The notes beneath the pieces are model-generated. The model saw nothing but the letters and a program-made list of their open reading frames with translations, did not search any database and was not told the DNA's origin. Shown here piece after piece: positions 40,504 through 48,928 of a stretch of 64,000 nucleotides of DNA (position 1 is its first letter; each line of letters starts with the position of its first letter). The DNA is from a virus: positions 29,665 to 93,664 of IMG/VR virus record IMGVR_UViG_3300037258_000279. The stretch is one strand, 5' to 3'. The translations under genes and the position numbers were made by a program.

Positions 40504-41850
40504 TTAGTTGAAATACCCGCTCATATCACCTGCCCAATAACTTGAAACTTTCTCGCGATCTTCCGACGCCGCCTCTTCCCACGCCGCTTCCGCCAACGCC
40601 AGTTTCGTCGCATGCTGGGCTGGCTTATATTTTTCCGCCAAGTCGGCCGCCAGGTATGAAACGAACACATTGTAGAACCGTTCCGGCATGTCGAGGATCT
40701 GCCCCCCAATCGGATTGGCATTCTGAATCCGCTTGAGCCGGAAAGCGATGAAAGCGAACCAGGGACCGGTCATCGAGCCGGGTGATGTCGGCGGCAGCAC
40801 GATCGTGCCGTTGGTGGTTGTCGGCATCGGACATACCGGCCAGGTGATGAGCCGCGGCGGCAGCACGCGATTGAACCAATATTGAGTCGGTCGGCCGGGC
40901 TCGAGTTTATTCGGCAGCATCGCGAAGTCGTTGCGGGATAGGGGCCATAGAAAAACGTCCGTGTATTGAGTGCCTGGCATTTGCGCCACGACGTTGGCTT
41001 GGCCGCCGTTTTCGAAAGCGCATTTTGTGACGCCTGCTATCCCGCTCGCCTGAATGGTGAATTCGTAGGAATTCTGTACCGATTGAATCGTGTAGATACC
41101 GGAGAGCGTAAGACCGCCGACATTGACCGGAATGCCGACCGGAAAAGGCGCCCCGACAGCCAGACCGTGCCCGGTCAGCACCACGGTGACGAGATCCGAC
41201 CCTGCTGTCGTTGTGAACAGTGGCGTGCCGCCACCGTTGGTCTGTGTCTCGAGCGCCGGCGTCGGCAACATAAATTGAAGATGAGAGGAATCGATCACGT
41301 TCGAAACGATGCTGAAACCGTTCGTCACCGACACGCCGCCAAGCCCTATCGGACAGCCCCAGAAGAGTGGATTGCCGGCGACCTGTCCGTGCGCGGGCCA
41401 ATACATCGTCGCCACCGAAGATCCCGCCACGGTGGAGAACACGTTGCCGGGTTGGATCACCAGGGGATCGCCATAGGGTTGAGCCACCAACGGCTTGCCG
41501 TTTTGCCCCACCAGCGCCGTCAGGACATTACCGACATTGGCGCCGGTCCCTCCCGCCGGCGTGTAGGTGCGCAGGTACGAATCAAGCAGGTCGACCGTGT
41601 CGGCTGGAAGGAGGTATTCCTGCACCCCCGGAATGAGCGGGATCATAATGTCCGGGTCGCCGACCTTCCACAGGTTGACGCCGCGGTTGGCAAAGGTCGA
41701 TGAAAGCCGATAATTCATCGAGCGGCGCGCGCTGATGACATGGCGCGTCTCAATCGATGGCCCCTCGATCTGGATGCGCTCGAAGGCATCCAGCATATGC
41801 TCGGAAAGAGCCGGGGTCCAATTCGCCACACCAGATGGGCCTTGCGCCAT
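40504..41850 (-). CDS. Head-tail connector / tail adaptor protein
   Basis: 448 residues, with GGAG seven bases before ATG. The ends match the podovirus adaptor family: an N-terminal helix (WTPALSEHMLDAFERIQI), then IPLIPGVQEYLLPADTVDLLD, and late in the chain DFAMLPNKLEPGRPTQYWF, LITWPVCP, and ILDMPERFYNVFVSYLAADLAEKYKP. A beta-rich insert of about 200 residues lies between, larger than in short homologues. It would ring the portal exit. Confidence 0.65.
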   Translation of the reverse strand: MAQGPSGVANWTPALSEHMLDAFERIQIEGPSIETRHVISARRSMNYRLSSTFANRGVNLWKVGDPDIMIPLIPGVQEYLLPADTVDLLDSYLRTYTPAGGTGANVGNVLTALVGQNGKPLVAQPYGDPLVIQPGNVFSTVAGSSVATMYWPAHGQVAGNPLFWGCPIGLGGVSVTNGFSIVSNVIDSSHLQFMLPTPALETQTNGGGTPLFTTTAGSDLVTVVLTGHGLAVGAPFPVGIPVNVGGLTLSGIYTIQSVQNSYEFTIQASGIAGVTKCAFENGGQANVVAQMPGTQYTDVFLWPLSRNDFAMLPNKLEPGRPTQYWFNRVLPPRLITWPVCPMPTTTNGTIVLPPTSPGSMTGPWFAFIAFRLKRIQNANPIGGQILDMPERFYNVFVSYLAADLAEKYKPAQHATKLALAEAAWEEAASEDREKVSSYWAGDMSGYFN

Positions 41851-41895
41851 TCCTGCGCTCCTGTCAGGCCGGCGATTCGGAAGAGAACCGGCGAT

Positions 41896-42117
41896 TTAAC
41901 CTTTCGGCCCGGTGTGCTTCCACTTCTTCATCGTCTCGGCGCGCTTGGCGTCCCGCGCCTTTTCCGGATCGCTCGAGCGCGTCGCGGCGCGCAGTTTGTC
42001 GGCCGGGATCTTTTCCCCTTCCGGAATTCCCATCTCGCGGTGAAGTTTTCCTTTTTCACCGCCCGGATGGAAATTTGGCGTCCGACCGCCCCGCTTGAAG
42101 CCGCCGGCGAGGCCCAT
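41896..42117 (-). CDS. Small basic protein with GGFKRGGR motif
   Basis: 73 residues. The N-terminus GLAGGFKRGGRTPNFHPGG carries the Gly/Arg/His motif found in other late proteins of this phage. The rest is a charged helix (DPEKARDAKRAETMKKWKH). It may bind nucleic acid or assemble with the other motif proteins. A second frame in the same place is a shadow. Confidence 0.6.
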   Translation of the reverse strand: MGLAGGFKRGGRTPNFHPGGEKGKLHREMGIPEGEKIPADKLRAATRSSDPEKARDAKRAETMKKWKHTGPKG

Positions 42118-42173
42118 GTCTCCATGAGCTGCGCCGCGGCTGACCTCCGTTACTGACCGTGCGTCACCACCAC

Positions 42174-42593
42174 CTAGTCCGGTTCCGCGGGCACTTTCTG
42201 GCCCTCGTGACCGTCATTGCCGCCGCCCATGGTGATCGTGCGACCGCTCGAATAGGGCGAGTGACTTCCGGCACGGCCGCCAGCCTTGCGCATCTCGTGC
42301 CCCCGGCCGCGCTTCGCCATATCGTGGCGTTTCATGCCACGCTCGCCGCGAGCCTCGCCGCCGGCCTTGCGCTCCTTGTGACGGGCGCCGCCCTTCTTGA
42401 AGCCCGGCTCTTCGTCGTCGGCCTCGCGGACCTCCGGCGAGCCCTGAGCATTGTACTCGTTGATTTTCTTCTCGTCCTTCGCGGCACCACCCCGGGCACG
42501 GCGCTCATGGCGACCATGGCGCATTGCGCCACCCTTTTTGGCGGTGGTTCCCTCGGTGTGCATTTCCATTGCCATAGCCGACGATCCCCTCAT
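42174..42593 (-). CDS. Basic Gly/Arg/Lys/His-rich protein
   Basis: 139 residues, strongly basic and low in hydrophobics. It repeats the motif family: AKKGGAMRHGRHERRARGG, GFKKGGARHKERKAGGE, MRKAGGRAGSHSP. It is almost certainly disordered and may bind DNA or RNA. It lies between connector and secreted-protein genes. Confidence 0.65.
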   Translation of the reverse strand: MRGSSAMAMEMHTEGTTAKKGGAMRHGRHERRARGGAAKDEKKINEYNAQGSPEVREADDEEPGFKKGGARHKERKAGGEARGERGMKRHDMAKRGRGHEMRKAGGRAGSHSPYSSGRTITMGGGNDGHEGQKVPAEPD

Positions 42594-42702
42594 GCGGAAA
42601 GCGATTGTGGTCGTGATTATAGGCGTATTTTACAGCGCCGTCTCGTAAAAATTGGCGCCCTATTTCAGTGTCGGCGCCGGTGGTCGTCGAGAACGTCGAG
42701 CA

Positions 42703-43212
42703 TCAGTCTTTCAGGATCGGTTCCAAAGCCGCAAGAAAGCCCGCCGGGATCGGGTTCTTCTTGAGATCGGCGGTCAGTTCTTTGCGGCTCAACAGAACGA
42801 TGCGGTAATACGCCTTGGTCTGATCGTCTATCGCGACCTCAGCATTGACTCTTGCGGCGGCGCCATCTGTCATCTTCTCCGCGCCTTTATAAGCAGCGGC
42901 GATTTTACTGTTCACGGCAACTTGACGCTCACGCTGCGCCTCGGTCAGAACGAATTGGTCACGCGCCATGTCGCGCATCAGGCCGAGGCCGAAATCATAT
43001 CGCTCGGTGATCTGCTTCTTGGTACTGCCGTCCGCCACCGCATCCTGGTAAGTGCCGGTGCCAAGAACATTGAGCGCCCCGAGGGCGGTCATGGCGTCGT
43101 TGAGCGTCATCTTCACGCCCTCGGCATCGGGCTTCGGCGGGGCTTGCCCGAACGCCAGCGCGGGAAAAAGAACGAGCGCCGAAATATAGAGTCCAAATAT
43201 TGAATACTTCAC
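42703..43212 (-). CDS. Secreted helical protein of unknown function
   Basis: About 169 residues from GTG 43212, with GAGGAG eight bases upstream. Signal peptide KYSIFGLYISALVLFPALAFGQ, then a helical mature part with a repeated charged pattern (RYDFGLGLMRDMARDQFVL, then AYKGAEKMTDGAAARVNAEV). It is probably periplasmic during infection. No family recognised. The 109-base gap downstream has a TATAAT-like box on the minus strand. Confidence 0.6.
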   Translation of the reverse strand: MKYSIFGLYISALVLFPALAFGQAPPKPDAEGVKMTLNDAMTALGALNVLGTGTYQDAVADGSTKKQITERYDFGLGLMRDMARDQFVLTEAQRERQVAVNSKIAAAYKGAEKMTDGAAARVNAEVAIDDQTKAYYRIVLLSRKELTADLKKNPIPAGFLAALEPILKD

Positions 43213-43257
43213 TTGCCGTTCTCCTCGATTTCGTGCTGCGGATGCCACCGGGGTTGA

Positions 43258-44238
43258 TCAAAACGCCGGGATATACCGGGTATTCGTGCCGTCCGAGACG
43301 GTGAACCATTCTTGCACCGTCGCGTGCGCGCCAGCTGGCCCGACATTCGACAGCGCCAGCACCGTCGAGCCGTTGGCGGTAAAACCGCCGGAAAAGGTTA
43401 GACTGGCGGTCGCGATAAAAGGCGTCTCGATTGTGACGCCGGCGCTCTTGGTCCATTTCATCATTTCGCCAGCGGAGCCAGCGTTGTCGTACATCCTGAT
43501 ATAGGGCGTGGCGGCCGCCACCAACTGCAATAGAAAATCCGGCGTCCCGGTGCCGCTCGTTTTTAGTTCCAGTGCTTGGTTGCCCGTGCCACTGATCAGG
43601 ATCGAATTAGCCGTCGTTAAGCCGCTGCTGGAATATGTCCCGCTATCGGCGAATGTAACAGTTCCGGTCGCCTGGATCGTGGTGCCTTTGATCGCAAGCG
43701 GCGTGGTGACCCCGAGACTCATATTGTCGATCGTGCTCGCGGCTGTCGGATTGATCGTCAGCGCGCCCGCTGGAGAAATGGTGACGGTGCCAGAGCCAGT
43801 GGGACTCAACACCACATTGGCGCTCGCCGGACTTAACGCCACTGCGCCATTGGCGGTAAAAGCCGCCGTGATCGTCCCCGCGCCAGTTATCGAATGACCA
43901 CCCATGGCGATGTTACCCGCCATCGTCCCGCCGGCAAGGAGCAGATAACCCCCTAAATCGCTCTCAAGCGCGAAACCGCCCGAACCGCCGGCCGTGTTGC
44001 CGAGAGCGGATGCCACACCCGTGCCGACCGGAAGCTCCCCGAGTACGCTAGCGTTATCGTAGAGGATGCGGCCCGACGTTCCGTTCGCGATGGCCGTGGT
44101 GCCGACCGTCAGGCCGCCGCCATCCCCGGAACTACCGATGGCACTGCTAGGCCCGAGCGGCGGCCCCTGAAACTGCGCGTGCGCGGTTCCCGCGAACAGA
44201 AGCGCTGCTAAGAGGGTAAACCCAATTCGACGAATCAT
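43258..44238 (-). CDS. Secreted fibre-like protein
   Basis: 326 residues. The Sec signal IRRIGFTLLAALLFAGTAHAQ is followed by fibre-type blocks: GGGLTVGTTAIANGTSGRIL, LLLAGGTMAGNIAMGGHSI, SPTGSGTVTISPAGALTINP. Such T/S/G-rich beta modules are usual in phage tail fibres with intramolecular or adhesin tips. A signal peptide is not usual. It overlaps none of its neighbours. Confidence 0.65.
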   Translation of the reverse strand: MIRRIGFTLLAALLFAGTAHAQFQGPPLGPSSAIGSSGDGGGLTVGTTAIANGTSGRILYDNASVLGELPVGTGVASALGNTAGGSGGFALESDLGGYLLLAGGTMAGNIAMGGHSITGAGTITAAFTANGAVALSPASANVVLSPTGSGTVTISPAGALTINPTAASTIDNMSLGVTTPLAIKGTTIQATGTVTFADSGTYSSSGLTTANSILISGTGNQALELKTSGTGTPDFLLQLVAAATPYIRMYDNAGSAGEMMKWTKSAGVTIETPFIATASLTFSGGFTANGSTVLALSNVGPAGAHATVQEWFTVSDGTNTRYIPAF

Positions 44239-44247
44239 GGGTCCAAC

Positions 44248-44625
44248 CTATTTGTAATAATCGATGTCGAGCGGCCCGGCACCGGCCGCCTGCTGGATAA
44301 ACTGAAGTGCTGCCAGCGGCCCGGAATAGGCGAAACAAAATGGAGCGGTGACACTGCCGGCCGCGACTGGAACGCCGACACTCGCGGTCGGCGCCGTACC
44401 ATCGTCGCGATACCGTACCGCGCCGCCTTCGTTGCAGATCTCCGCGATCGTGGCACCGGCTGGAACCGTGAGCAGCGCAGCGGTGCCCGAGATCGTGAGT
44501 TGCTGGAAGCCGAGAATAACCGTGTAGCGGTACGGCGCCACCGACACCGGGGGCGCCTGCGCAAATGCGCCCCACGTCAACATCGTCACATAAGCGATCG
44601 ATGCTAGGCCGAAACGGATCTTCAA
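44248..44625 (-). CDS. Small secreted beta protein
   Basis: About 125 residues from TTG 44625, which overlaps the previous TGA (TTGA). The signal peptide KIRFGLASIAYVTMLTWGAF ends at AFAQ. The mature part is beta rich (YRYTVILGFQQLTISGTAALL, then PFCFAYSGPLAALQFIQQ) with Cys in EICNEGG and FCF. Function unknown; it is the third of three signal-bearing late genes in a row. Confidence 0.55.
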   Translation of the reverse strand: MKIRFGLASIAYVTMLTWGAFAQAPPVSVAPYRYTVILGFQQLTISGTAALLTVPAGATIAEICNEGGAVRYRDDGTAPTASVGVPVAAGSVTAPFCFAYSGPLAALQFIQQAAGAGPLDIDYYK

Positions 44626-45290
44626 TTTCTGATCCCCGATTGCCGCAAGATCAACTCGCCCTGTCCCGCGCCGAGCGTGATCGTGAGCCGAATACCGGAT
44701 ACCGCGCGATTCACCACACCTTGCGCCGGGCCCACCATGTTTCCCAATCCCAGCCACGAATACGGATTAGGAATCGGCGGCGCCTGGCTATAGCCGGGCT
44801 GGTAGATCGGCAGTGGCGCCAAAACCGATTCGTCGCAAACCTCGACGCTGGCCGTCACGGCACCCGAAAGAAGCTCGAATGCCGCCGACACTTCGAACGG
44901 CGTGATGTTGTAGTTGGGAACCCACCACCGCGTGCTGCCGGTCGTGTTGGTGCCGACCTCCACCGTCGTTGCGACGGCGCCTGATGCCGCCACCTGCGTG
45001 ACGGTAAGGAAATCCTGCTGTGTCGCCACCGCTCCGGCATTGGCTCCGGCTAGTGTCTCGGAGATCGGAACGCCAGCATCGTTCGTACCGGTGACGGTGA
45101 ACTTGATACCGGAATCGTTTCCACCGCTGGTGATGAGCACGCGGCGTTGCGTGTCGAGAATCGCGACGCCGGCCACCGCATCGGCGCCGTTGATAAGCAG
45201 ATTGCCGGCGGCACCGAGCGGTTGCGATGCGCAAATGGCAGTCGCACTGGCCGCGGCGAGCTGCTTGGTGAGCGTCGTCGATTGGCCCAT
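44622..45290 (-). CDS. Virion beta-domain protein, paralogue of its upstream neighbour
   Basis: 222 residues. The central block GIKFTVTGTNDAGVPISETL, then GAVATQQDFLTVTQV and VEVGTNTTG matches a block in the 326-aa protein encoded just upstream. Beta-rich ends. Ends IRLTITLGAGQGELILRQSG. Probably a structural protein; no signal peptide. Confidence 0.6.
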   Translation of the reverse strand: MGQSTTLTKQLAAASATAICASQPLGAAGNLLINGADAVAGVAILDTQRRVLITSGGNDSGIKFTVTGTNDAGVPISETLAGANAGAVATQQDFLTVTQVAASGAVATTVEVGTNTTGSTRWWVPNYNITPFEVSAAFELLSGAVTASVEVCDESVLAPLPIYQPGYSQAPPIPNPYSWLGLGNMVGPAQGVVNRAVSGIRLTITLGAGQGELILRQSGIRN

Positions 45291-45315
45291 CTTTCTCCGC
45301 CCCGATCAGGGGAAA

Positions 45316-46296
45316 TCAGACCTGCGGAACGCCGAAAAGTCCCTGCAAGAAATTGGCGTAGAGGGGACCGATAACATTGGCGAGTGACATGCGCACGGCG
45401 ATCTGAAGGCTCTTCGCGCCATCGCTCGCGCTTTGCGTCGCGTAGGTCCCGCGCACGTCGCCCGTGAGCGCCGTCGCCGGGCTCGTCGTGTCGGCCGCGG
45501 TGAAACCCGTGCTCGACGAAATCCCGGCGCTGTTCCAGACCAGCGTATCGAGATAAGCGATCTCGTTGACTTGGAGGTTGAAGCCGTAAATGTCGCTGGT
45601 GCCGATCGACACCAAGTTGGCGCTGGCCGCATTCGGCGTAACCGAAGCGACCCATTTGAAAGCCTTCTTGGTATTGACCGTGTTGTTGTTCGGCCCCGCC
45701 AAGGTCTGCGTCATCGGATTGCCGTAGATGTCATAACCCTTGACGGTGTAATTGATGCCCGACAGGTTTGACACCGACGTCAATGAGACGCAGCGCGCAA
45801 GTCCCTTGGTCGGATCGAACCAGGAGAACGCCCCGACCGGTCCCGCGCCAGCCCAATTCGGATTGCCGTCGATCGCAAGCGATCCCGCAGGTACGACCAA
45901 GCCGGTCGGCAACACTGTGAAGGGAGTCGCCAACAGCGTGATACCCGCGCCGGATACCGCCACAAGATTGAGTGGCGTGTTCATGACGGAAGCCTGCGCT
46001 GCCGCGATGTTCACGTTCGAAATCGTGGACGGCACTGCGTCCGTCACCATCGGATCGGGGCCATAGAAGCCGACGTCCTGGTTCGGATAGCCGCCCGCAA
46101 CGTTGGCGCCGGCGCCGATGCGCTGCAAATACCGAATGTCGCGCAGACCGATGCCCATGAAATACAGGGACGGACCTGCATCCTGATTGAGATTGCTCAC
46201 CAATGCGGCGCCACCACCGATATATGGCATCGGGCCATTCAGGGGCGGCTTCAGGCCCTCAACGGAAGTCGGGCCGGGCTGACCACTCGCGCTCAT
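45316..46296 (-). CDS. Virion beta-domain protein
   Basis: 326 residues, beta rich. The middle (GINYTVKGYDIYGNPMTQTL, then NTVNTKKAFKWVASV, then VSIGTSDIYG) is shared with the adjacent 222-aa protein, implying duplication of a structural module. The end (RMSLANVIGPLYANFLQGLFGVPQV) is hydrophobic. It lies close behind the capsid genes, so head fibre or neck roles are plausible. Overlaps the upstream gene by four bases. Confidence 0.6.
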   Translation of the reverse strand: MSASGQPGPTSVEGLKPPLNGPMPYIGGGAALVSNLNQDAGPSLYFMGIGLRDIRYLQRIGAGANVAGGYPNQDVGFYGPDPMVTDAVPSTISNVNIAAAQASVMNTPLNLVAVSGAGITLLATPFTVLPTGLVVPAGSLAIDGNPNWAGAGPVGAFSWFDPTKGLARCVSLTSVSNLSGINYTVKGYDIYGNPMTQTLAGPNNNTVNTKKAFKWVASVTPNAASANLVSIGTSDIYGFNLQVNEIAYLDTLVWNSAGISSSTGFTAADTTSPATALTGDVRGTYATQSASDGAKSLQIAVRMSLANVIGPLYANFLQGLFGVPQV

Positions 46297-46589
46297 GCGG
46301 CCTTCTCCTTGTCGGCAACCGCGGGCAGACCTGCCGCCCGCATGAAGATGTTCTTGGCACGCCCCGCCAACAAAGGCTCATAACCGCCAGAATCGAGCTC
46401 CGCCCCCGTCACGAGCACATCGGTGTGACGGTTTCCACCGCCCTGGCCCGTCAATTCGATGCCACGGGTCGTCACAACGAGTTCGTGCTCGACGCCATGC
46501 TCCCTCGCCAACGACTCAGCCAGCGGGTGAAGCATCTGCGCGATGGCGTCGTGGCGCCGGCGGTGTGGCGTGTGCTGGGCGGCCGTCAT
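46293..46589 (-). CDS. Small protein of unknown function
   Basis: 98 residues starting ATG 46589 in an ATGA overlap with the endonuclease gene. It has a His-rich start (TAAQHTPHRRRHDAIAQM), ELVVTTRGIELTG, and TDVLVTGAELDSGG. No family recognised. The longer frame upstream is a shadow of the endonuclease. Confidence 0.55.
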   Translation of the reverse strand: MTAAQHTPHRRRHDAIAQMLHPLAESLAREHGVEHELVVTTRGIELTGQGGGNRHTDVLVTGAELDSGGYEPLLAGRAKNIFMRAAGLPAVADKEKAA

Positions 46590-47248
46590 GCCGACTCCTT
46601 GCGCGCAACGAGCGGCACGACATTCGACGACGGATCCGCGGCGTGCTGCTCGAGATAAGATGCCGTCAGACGAAGCGTCTGCACGTTCTCGCGCGAGTGT
46701 CCGATCATCAGATTGCAGCCGTTGCACACCAAACCGCGCACGGCGCCAGTATCGTGATTGTGGTCAACGGCCAGCGCCCGCACGCGCCCACGGTAAGTGG
46801 ACGTCTCGGACTTGCCGCAGCAGGCGCAGACGCCGCCTTGCGCCACGAGCATCGCCTCGTATTGCTCGCGTGTCAGACCGAAATCGCGCTTGATCTGGTG
46901 CCAACGAAAGCGTTCTGGATTGCGCTCTCGGGCAGCGCGATCATACGCATTGCGACCTTCACGCTTGGCGTAATGAAATTCGCCGTACGTCAGGTTCTCG
47001 ATCCGGCAATCCTGTCCATCGCCGTTCTTGAACCGCAGGATGCGCTCCGGCCACTCGCCATGGACGTAGAACCACGCGACACGTTGCGCCGGATACTTCT
47101 TTCGGTCGAGCATGATCAGCCGATAGCCCATGTCGCGGTTGAAACCCGCGACCTTGCCACTGACTCGCCAATAGAACATGCCCGTGGCCCGATCGTACTC
47201 GACCAGTTCCAGGAGCCGCTCATGCGTGATCAAACTCTTTTGTGTCAC
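46586..47248 (-). CDS. Endonuclease VII-type homing nuclease
   Basis: 220 residues. Residues 1-90 look like a degenerate HNH_3 module (ITHERLLELVEYD, GYRLIMLDRKKYPAQRVAWFY, ILRFKNGDGQDCRIENL), with F where the catalytic His is expected. Residues 115-205 match recombination endonuclease VII: FGLTREQYEAMLVAQGG, zinc ligands CACC (141/144) and CNGC (175/178), the catalytic VDHNHDTGAVRG (161-172), and a C-terminal ASYLEQH helix. The type resolves or cuts branched DNA in T4; small copies like this spread as homing elements. It lies directly behind the capsid gene. Confidence 0.85.
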   Translation of the reverse strand: MTQKSLITHERLLELVEYDRATGMFYWRVSGKVAGFNRDMGYRLIMLDRKKYPAQRVAWFYVHGEWPERILRFKNGDGQDCRIENLTYGEFHYAKREGRNAYDRAARERNPERFRWHQIKRDFGLTREQYEAMLVAQGGVCACCGKSETSTYRGRVRALAVDHNHDTGAVRGLVCNGCNLMIGHSRENVQTLRLTASYLEQHAADPSSNVVPLVARKESA

Positions 47249-47273
47249 TTCCGATAGCCGTCTTTTTTCCTAA

Positions 47274-47295
47274 TGTGTTAGATTAAGATAACACA
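47274..47295 (-). other. RNA hairpin directly after the capsid stop codon
   Basis: TGTGTTA and TAACACA pair perfectly around eight bases, starting at the base after the capsid TAG. An A run, not a T run, follows. It may protect the abundant capsid message or limit readthrough into the endonuclease gene. Confidence 0.5.
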
Positions 47296-48204
47296 CTATG
47301 CGGTTGGAGCAGAAATCCAAATTCCCCTCGGATTTTTCCATGCGACGCCGTAGCGCTGATAGCCCACAATCAGCAAGTTTCCTGTGACGGGGTCGACCTG
47401 CATGTCGAGCTCGAACGGAATGCGCTCGTAGGACACCAAGCCCTTGATGGTCGACAGCACGCACCAGAGGTACGACGAGGTGAGGTAGTCCATCACCTGG
47501 TAGGCTTCCGGCAGCGCGCCCGCCGAAATGAAGGCGGTGATGTCGTTGGTGTTGGTGCCCGGCCGAAGCTCGGCGTTGGTCAGGCGCTCGGCGGTGTATT
47601 GGAGCGAAATCGGCACGACAAGTTTGCGCGAGCGCGCGAGCAACCGATTGCCGGCTTGGTCGGGAAACACGCGGATCTGCTGCGTCGCGTATTCGATCGC
47701 CGCTTCGTTGAGGTCGAGGTCGGGCGACGGCCGGTTGGCGTAGACGCCGTTGTCGATCGGATGCTGCGTCGATGCCAAGGGCTGCGCGTCGCCGATGACC
47801 GTTGGGTTCACCGAAGTCGAGGTGTTGATGACGTTGGCGTGCACGATTTCTTCGGTTTGAGCGAACGACTCGGCCAAGCCGATCGTCATCGGGCCGAAAT
47901 GATCCTTGTAGAGGTTGTCGTCCAATGCCTCGCGGGTCAGGGCCGTGCCGAGACCGTAGGCGTTGTGTTCGATCTGCCAGATGAAGCGTTCACCGGGCGC
48001 GTTATCGAAGGTGGTGGCGCCGCCCTCCATCTTGAGCTGCGCGAGGCCCGTGTAGCGCATTTCGGCGATGCGCTCCATGGCCATCTTCGAGAAGCCGCGG
48101 AAGAAGACACCGGGCCACTGGCGCTGGATTTGTGGATACTTGCCTTCCACACCGGCAAGGCCCGGGAGCAATAAATCTCTCTCACTTCCGCGAGTTATGG
48201 CCAC
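47296..48204 (-). CDS. Major capsid protein (HK97 fold)
   Basis: 302 residues from GTG 48204, with AAGGAGG nine bases upstream. The pattern of a Mu gpT-like major capsid is visible: YPQIQRQWPGVFF, FIWQIEHNAYGLGTALTREALDDNLY, LAESFAQTEEIVHANVINTST, and HPIDNG. The C-terminal half has LLARSRKLVVPISLQYTAERL, VMDYLTSSYLWCVLS and FELDMQVDPVTGNLLIVGYQRYGVAW, the usual final core strands. It lies between scaffold and decoration genes. It is expected to be the most abundant virion protein. Confidence 0.85.
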   Translation of the reverse strand: MAITRGSERDLLLPGLAGVEGKYPQIQRQWPGVFFRGFSKMAMERIAEMRYTGLAQLKMEGGATTFDNAPGERFIWQIEHNAYGLGTALTREALDDNLYKDHFGPMTIGLAESFAQTEEIVHANVINTSTSVNPTVIGDAQPLASTQHPIDNGVYANRPSPDLDLNEAAIEYATQQIRVFPDQAGNRLLARSRKLVVPISLQYTAERLTNAELRPGTNTNDITAFISAGALPEAYQVMDYLTSSYLWCVLSTIKGLVSYERIPFELDMQVDPVTGNLLIVGYQRYGVAWKNPRGIWISAPTA

Positions 48205-48207
48205 CTG

Positions 48208-48327
48208 TCACGCCCTCCTTGCGAATTCGCCGAGATGTTCTCGATCGAACATCTCTGTCAGCGCTTCCCACGTCAGGAAGCTCTCGAAGTCTGTCGGGTT
48301 GCCCCGGTTTGATCCGTCCTTGGCCAT
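48208..48327 (-). CDS. Small protein between capsid and decoration genes (39 aa)
   Basis: ATG 48327 to TGA 48208-48210, filling the gap between two capsid-region genes. The product has an amphipathic helix (FESFLTWEALTEMFDREHLG). The ribosome site is weak. It could be a minor capsid or assembly peptide. Confidence 0.45.
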   Translation of the reverse strand: MAKDGSNRGNPTDFESFLTWEALTEMFDREHLGEFARRA

Positions 48328-48338
48328 CTTCTGCCGGC

Positions 48339-48926
48339 TTACGGGGAGACGAGATTGTTGAACATGACCTCGATCATGTCGTAGAGCGAGGTCGGATCGC
48401 TTGGTGGATTCGGCACGATTCCGGTGATCCGGAACGGCAGACTCGCGCCTGCGCCCATGTCGGCGCAATCGGCCGAATAGGTCGAGATCTGGTTGTTGCC
48501 CGGCGTGGCACCACGAGCGAAGTTGATGTTCGAGCCGATATTGGTTTGCCCGATAATCACACCGCCGGCGCCGTTGGTACGCACCCGGAATTTCGCCTGC
48601 GAATTGATGACGACTTTGCAGATGATCGAGCCGCCAGCCACGACGTCGGCCGTGTTACCAAGCCACGCACGGCCGCGATAGGTACCGCCGAACGAAATGC
48701 TCTGCCAGACGAAATCTGGTAGGAACACGCCACCGATCTGGGCGCCTCCGCCAACTTCCGCGGCATAATCGTAGTAGCCGCCCGCAAGCACCGCCGCGAC
48801 ATCGCCGCCGAAGATCGAGTGGGCATTGTTGACCGCGATCTGTCCGGTATAGACGCCGAAATTCGGCGAAATGCCGTCGAGCAGACCGGTTTCGGCGAAG
48901 CCAAACGGCGTGGATGGATTCGACAT
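48339..48926 (-). CDS. Probable capsid decoration protein
   Basis: 195 residues, beta and Gly rich (GFAETGLLDG, FGVYTGQIAVNNAHSIFGGDV, GGYYDYAAEVGGGAQIGGVF, KFRVRTNGAGGVIIGQTNIG). Small all-beta proteins encoded right before the major capsid are commonly head decoration or cement proteins. The assignment rests on position and composition. Confidence 0.6.
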   Translation of the reverse strand: MSNPSTPFGFAETGLLDGISPNFGVYTGQIAVNNAHSIFGGDVAAVLAGGYYDYAAEVGGGAQIGGVFLPDFVWQSISFGGTYRGRAWLGNTADVVAGGSIICKVVINSQAKFRVRTNGAGGVIIGQTNIGSNINFARGATPGNNQISTYSADCADMGAGASLPFRITGIVPNPPSDPTSLYDMIEVMFNNLVSP

Positions 48927-48928
48927 CG

